DNA of 64,000 nucleotides, taken from positions 26,518,350-26,582,349 of the forward strand of contig OU744450.1 in the NCBI GenBank assembly GCA_916610825.1, given 5' to 3'. Both the position numbers and the translations under genes were made by a program. The first letter of the stretch is position 1. Each line of letters begins with the position of its first letter. The notes under the pieces are model-generated. The model saw nothing but the letters and a program-made list of their open reading frames with translations. It ran no database searches and was not told the DNA's origin. Shown one piece after another: positions 59,612 through 64,000 of the stretch. This stretch comes from Haliclystus octoradiatus. Taxonomy: Eukaryota > Cnidaria > Staurozoa > Stauromedusae > Haliclystidae.

Positions 59612-61663
59612 ATGACGAAAAATACAACAGTGGATTCGATTGATCCGGACTATTCTCAAGAAATAAGATCAAATACATCTACAATCGCACAAGACCACCA
59701 CGATGAATCAAATATCCGTGCAAAGTCATTGTCAAAAATTAGAAGCATAATTGAAAGAGAATTCACTGTCGAAGTTGAAAGGAAAGAGAAAGAATTAGCT
59801 ACAATTGATCATCGTATTCATCAAACTAAATCATCTTTAGATAAATTACGTTCTTATATTTTAGCTGCATATTTCGGCTCTGATGAATTAATTTATCCAA
59901 AGGCAAAACGAAACAAGAAAATAAGTCGTAATGTGATTGGTGGATCTACTAATCATGTGACAAAGATTGACACATTAATGGACCATTGTTATATCAAAGA
60001 TACTTCATCAAAACATGAAGATATCAAGAAAAAATCTGATTTATTAAATGATATTGAATTTGATCCTGTAATTAAGTGTGAAACATTAAATGCCGAAAGT
60101 AATGATGACAACTCTACAGGCCTACCTGAACAGAAATCAATGAAAAGTAAAAAGCACGATTCTGTTAACCGATTTTATTATTATCGCAATATAATTGTTG
60201 GTAATATCTCAAAATATATTTCGTTAGACAAGCGAGAAAAAAATGATCAATCTACTCATAAATGGATGGTGTACGTACGAGGTTCTAAAGAGAATCCAGA
60301 TGTTTCTGATTTGGTTCAAAAAGTCGTCTTCTTTTTACATCCAAGCTACATACCACACGATATAGTTGCTGTAAATCAAACACCATTTCATTTAACACGT
60401 AGAGGATGGGGTGAATTTCCTGTCCGTTTACAAATTCATTTTCATGATGAACGGAATAAACCTGTTGATATAATCCATTTATTAAAGTTAGATGAAACAT
60501 ACACTGGTTTACAAACACTCGGCTGTGAAAAAGTCATTGAACTACGTTTACATCGTCATACCGTTGCTGAGGAATTAGCGAGCGTTCTACTATCAGAGAT
60601 ATCGTCCACTGAAGGTGATATTTTGAGTAATAATTGTATTGAAACTGAAGTTATATCTATGGAGGTAAATCCATCTAGATTTTATGAAAAAGAAGATTGT
60701 GAAAGGATTAAAGGTATTGAAATAAGTCCAATAGAGGAACAAAAATTAGATCTTACCAAAAATGAAAATAGTATCAAAGAAGTTGTTTGCGATGAAAGAT
60801 CTACGCTTATCAAAGTCGTATCCATGTTCCCATTGATAAATTCTGCGGCAGACGAAAGATTATGGTATGCTGCCAAATCATTTGATGAATACTCAAAATG
60901 GCCATTTTTCAAACGACGTGCCGCTGAACAACAACGCGCCTTTACAATGAAAATGTATATTAATGAACAGGGTAATAAGATTCCATCACAACTTGAAGAT
61001 TATTCAACTGGTAAGTTTTGGTTGTGGTGTAGACGTCATGGATTTAATCCTTCAGAATTAAATGGGTCTGTTTTGAAATCACCACCTGATAATGCAATTG
61101 TCTCCTGCAAGCTGTGTGGACATTATATCGGAACAAAAACATCAAAGATGAAGCGAAATAAATTATGTGCATCTTGTTTGTCTAAAAAGATTATTGCCGT
61201 AAATGAATCCATAACTGAATGGACCCTCCCTAGTTCAGATGATAATTTTTATCCCAAAACTGAAATTAATCATTCTAAAGTAGATTCTGCACCAGAGGAA
61301 ATCATAGATATTTCTGGATCACCAGAGAGACTAATTAAACAGGAACATAAATATGAAATTCACAGTCAGCCTCTAGATGATTGGATTTATCATACCGCTA
61401 GAAATGTTAACGTAACTCTTGACCCACACGTATACTTTGAATGTAGAGGACCTGTACTACAAGAAATGCTTGGTGCTGCGTTAAAATCGTTTGTACGTGA
61501 TATACTTTCATCGTCATATAGTGCAGCAAAAGGATCTTCGCAATCGTTACAACCTATCAGCATTACAACACTTCATATAAATCAAGGTATTAAATCAATA
61601 CCTGAATTTGACTTTTTAACAAATGAAGGACTAGGAGTAAATTATAAAAAACCTGATAGCTAA
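59612..61663 (+). CDS. YEATS2: YEATS2, ATAC-complex acyl-lysine reader, short and intronless
   Basis: 683 residues in a single exon; human YEATS2 is about 1,420 and split by many introns. YEATS2 reads acetyl/crotonyl-lysine on histone H3 for the ATAC acetyltransferase complex. Order: N-terminal helical segment ([20 protein letters not shown], 47-66) as in the family; YEATS domain ~188-316 with [41 protein letters not shown] (Tyr246), [13 protein letters not shown] (Trp266) and YTGLQTLG, so the aromatic pocket residues are present; a conserved block [12 protein letters not shown] and [14 protein letters not shown]; a C-x2-C-x16-C-x2-C motif (499-522) that could bind zinc; and a C-terminal helical segment from [14 protein letters not shown], consistent with the histone-fold that pairs with NC2beta. 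The long Ser/Thr-rich middle of the vertebrate protein is missing. Confidence 0.95.
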   Translation: MTKNTTVDSIDPDYSQEIRSNTSTIAQDHHDESNIRAKSLSKIRSIIEREFTVEVERKEKELATIDHRIHQTKSSLDKLRSYILAAYFGSDELIYPKAKRNKKISRNVIGGSTNHVTKIDTLMDHCYIKDTSSKHEDIKKKSDLLNDIEFDPVIKCETLNAESNDDNSTGLPEQKSMKSKKHDSVNRFYYYRNIIVGNISKYISLDKREKNDQSTHKWMVYVRGSKENPDVSDLVQKVVFFLHPSYIPHDIVAVNQTPFHLTRRGWGEFPVRLQIHFHDERNKPVDIIHLLKLDETYTGLQTLGCEKVIELRLHRHTVAEELASVLLSEISSTEGDILSNNCIETEVISMEVNPSRFYEKEDCERIKGIEISPIEEQKLDLTKNENSIKEVVCDERSTLIKVVSMFPLINSAADERLWYAAKSFDEYSKWPFFKRRAAEQQRAFTMKMYINEQGNKIPSQLEDYSTGKFWLWCRRHGFNPSELNGSVLKSPPDNAIVSCKLCGHYIGTKTSKMKRNKLCASCLSKKIIAVNESITEWTLPSSDDNFYPKTEINHSKVDSAPEEIIDISGSPERLIKQEHKYEIHSQPLDDWIYHTARNVNVTLDPHVYFECRGPVLQEMLGAALKSFVRDILSSSYSAAKGSSQSLQPISITTLHINQGIKSIPEFDFLTNEGLGVNYKKPDS

Positions 61664-61873
61664 TATAATACAGAAATCGATTAATTATTTTGGAATCAAA
61701 AGTCTAGTAGAAAGTATTGTTTGTTGTGGATAAATATGTTTCTTTATTTTAGTTTCTTTAGAATTTCACATATTTATAAATGAATTTACTCTATAAACTG
61801 TTGCGTATACTTTAGTTTCAAGGTAAATGATATTCAGTATTACTAATTTCTTCATTTCTTACATTTTAAATTT
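61664..61873. terminator. Convergent 3' interval between YEATS2 and COG7
   Basis: Only 210 bases separate the two stops. A minus-strand AATAAA at 61743-61748 would end COG7 transcripts within the YEATS2 3' region, so the 3' UTRs probably overlap. Confidence 0.6.
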
Positions 61874-63877
61874 CTACACTCTACGAATCTTTGCCAAAGA
61901 TGTTTCTAATTTTGGTTCAACTCGGCGTTTTTCTGCGATGTCATGGAAACTGAAACACGGATGATAAAACACAATTTCAACACAACAATGAAACACGTAT
62001 TCAACAGTCACCTGTGAGATCTGGTTAAACTGACCACTATAGGCAGATAATTAAAGTTATTGAGTGTGTATTGCCCTACCAAAGGCACCCATACCATCCT
62101 TCTATTCTTAGAGGAGTGGCTCTTTCTGCTACGAGAAGTGTTTGTAAACATTCTTTACTGATCTCAGCCACGACACTGCTGATCAATTTCAACATATTTC
62201 ATGGCAGATGGGGCCTTGATTGTCAATGTGCAACGATGCGCCACAGCTACTCACAATGCAATTCCCTTTGAACCATTTTATCCACCATTAGAGGATGGTA
62301 CTCAATTGATGTTTTAGATACAGTTAAGGCTGAGTTGACCTTCAGGTGATTTGAATCACAGTCGATCAGATATGATCATCTGAGCTACCACCCTTTATAG
62401 ACATGTGGCCTTTATATACAGGGTTACAGGTTTGATTCAACATAAAATATTAATTAGCCATTGCAAGGTGACCACAATAGACAGGTGGTAACGTGGTTGT
62501 TGTATTAAAGGGGCAAAATTGACCGGCGACCGCTGCGAGATCAATTTGAATTTATGCTTAGCGTAATTCAACCGTCTCGCTTTGAAACTATTGTTATACG
62601 CAAGCCTAATCTGTAATAAATTCATGTCAACAATGAACATTGTGTTATAAACAATAAACATGCACGTGATCCTAAGTGAGTAGCGCCTGCCGGTCATTTT
62701 TGCTCCTTTAAGGTGAACAATATAACACATCTAGTGTGATTGTACTAATTTCTAACTGTCTTAAAGTGACAATGAATATTTTACCTTTCAAATGATGCCT
62801 CAAGCAAGGCTTTGGTGTCTTGTAAGTCTTTTGTGAGTATTGTTTCAAGGGCCTCTAAGACATTGCAAAAATAATCTGAGGATAAAATAAACCAATTATT
62901 ACGTTATAATTAAACATATACAAAAAGTGGATGAAATTCAGACACATGGTTTCATAAAATATTTTTCCTTCTAAATTTCTTAGGGTGATTTCATTTAATT
63001 GGTTGTTATCACTTTTCTTTTATTTTATAGTTATCACATAATTTAATGGTTATATTCACACGGTTATTGTCATAAAAATATGATGATAAAAACTGCACAG
63101 TTTTACGTCTCTTTATAAGAAAAGAAAGCATTGATTTTTTTCTGATTAAAAAACTTGAATATAACTATTTTTTCCCTTTCCTTCTGAATTTGAGCTAGCC
63201 TTCTGAGACTCTCAGTCCAAGAATCCTTCATTTTATCGAACCACTGGTCAGACATGAGAATACACATTTAAAAAAAATCTAATATATCATTTGTATGGAT
63301 TTCAATGGGAAAATACAACAACTAGAGTCCACATGGGTGGAAATAGTCTGACATCCATTAAATGTCTGATTGAATGATAAGATTTCTGAGAAAAATGTGG
63401 CGAATCCACATTAATGCATTTCAGGAGTTTGCTTGCAGGGGTATGTCGTACACCTGACATCAGCGATGTTTTCTTTGGCCATCATTCATTTTAATATAGG
63501 AATCAATCTTATCTACCGGTGCATATACGTGAAGGAGGGCTGTAGGGCCAAAATTGGCTTTGTTTGTTAGTTTTTTTCAACCGTGTGTGACAGTGTGAGT
63601 TTTAATGGCTGGGTGTCGTTCTTGACGCCAAGCAATAATGCTTCTGCCAGGGATTGGACCCAAGACCCTGTTGGCCAAGGTCTAACACCCTAACCAATAC
63701 ACTAATGTCCCCAGGATAGTTTTCCTGTGTGTAATTACATACCTAAATCAGCTAGCAATTGTTTTGTGGAGTGTGTTGTGACTTCAGGAATCAAAAGAAT
63801 ACTTGATTGAACTAATTCCATTGTTCCTTTTGCAAATCCTGTTAACCATATATGGTCAAACTGGTCCACGTCATCAT
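61874..63877 (-). CDS. COG7: COG7, last three exons (partial; continues beyond right edge)
   Basis: Minus-strand exons 63877-63743, 62875-62785 and 61949-61874. Joins are phase 1 (G|AT) and phase 2 (AG|T); the stop is TAG at 61874-61876. COG7 is a lobe-B subunit of the conserved oligomeric Golgi tether for retrograde intra-Golgi vesicles. The C-terminal pattern is WLTGFAKGTMELVQSSIL, IPEVTTHSTKQLLADLDYF, NVLEALE and the ending EPKLETSLAKIRRV, matching the family's W-x-x-x-A-x-GT...IPEL...QL-x-D-x-x-Y-x-x-NV and closing L-x-x-x-x-A-x-x-R-x-V. The N-terminal part is outside the window. It is inferred from about 100 residues only. Confidence 0.82.
62062..62400 (-). mobile_element. tRNA-derived SINE, reverse orientation, in COG7 intron
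   Basis: The minus strand carries GGTAGCTCAGATGATCATAT near 62392 (head), TGTGATTCAAATCACCTGAAGGTCAACTC-type B box and linker, the CTGCCATGAAATATGTTGAA body and an AAGAATGTTTACAAACACTT tail, ending with TACCAAAGGCACCCA at 62076 on the plus strand. Same family as 8815-9165. Confidence 0.75.
62400..62495. mobile_element. Fragment of the CAGTCAAACCTG-family TIR element
   Basis: Contains ACATGTGGCCTTTATATACA, GGTTTGATTCAACATAAAAT and CACAATAGACAGGTGG, the inner words of the 21276-21457 element, directly next to the SINE. Confidence 0.65.
63575..63720 (-). mobile_element. tRNA-derived SINE with conserved core, reverse orientation
   Basis: On the minus strand: TTGGTTAGGGTGTTAGACC (A box region), GGGTCCAATCCCTGGCAGAA (B box) and TTGGCGTCAAGAACGACACC. 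Same family as 17005-17145. It ends just before COG7 exon 63743-63877. Confidence 0.65.
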
Positions 63878-64000
63878 CTAAGTAAAAGATGAAAACATTT
63901 GATATGAAATTAATATTAATGTCAGAAAATCATTTTAGCTAAAATCTGCTGTCCATTATATTACTACGTTGCTATGGTTAAACATTTATGCTTTTTAACA

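Noticed and set aside
63111-63255. Minus-strand open frame starting MSDQWFDKMKDSWTESLRRL in a COG7 intron
   Set aside because: Looks protein-like, but the COG7 exons on each side already join in frame and it shows no clear splice sites; kept only as a possible unrelated or alternative exon.

Overview
This is an intron-rich, AT-rich nuclear genome segment from a metazoan, probably an invertebrate. The genes have animal-type exon/intron structure with GT-AG introns. Introns and intergenic DNA are full of tRNA-derived SINEs, short TIR elements flanked by TA, and snap-back palindromes. I cannot name the species from sequence alone.

Layout: (1) 1-1168 is intron with an 87-bp tandem repeat. (2) 1169-43721 (+) holds the 3' part of a VPS13A/C-type bridge-like lipid-transfer gene. 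I reconstructed 67 exons whose phases all join, giving 2,787 codons plus stop; the 5' end (Chorein_N) lies upstream of the window. (3) 43800-44591 (-) is a single-exon coiled-coil protein, convergent with VPS13. (4) 45991-51187 (-) is a four-exon Ras-like small GTPase of the RERG/RASL11/RASL12 type with degenerate catalytic motifs. (5) 53007-57409 (+) is GORAB, four exons. (6) 57917-59137 (-) is an intronless PM20D2-like M20D peptidase. (7) 59612-61663 (+) is an intronless, short YEATS2. (8) 61874-63877 (-) holds the last three exons of COG7, which continues past the right edge.

The most striking observation is in the VPS13 gene. Four consecutive exons (14765-17562, exactly 1,200 coding bases, 400 codons) sit in frame between two ordinary lipid-groove segments. 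They encode three tandem pairs of Tudor-like (DUF4537/Agenet-like) beta-barrel modules. Each pair is bounded by phase-1 introns and the whole block is phase 1-1, so it can be gained, duplicated or skipped without breaking the frame. I know of no VPS13 protein described with such a reader-like insert.

Functionally, three of the recognised genes act at Golgi or organelle-contact membranes: VPS13 (bulk lipid transfer), GORAB (COPI/trans-Golgi) and COG7 (intra-Golgi tethering). YEATS2 is an acyl-lysine reader of the ATAC acetyltransferase complex. PM20D2 and YEATS2 share a 474-bp head-to-head promoter interval, and three pairs of neighbours converge closely at their 3' ends.
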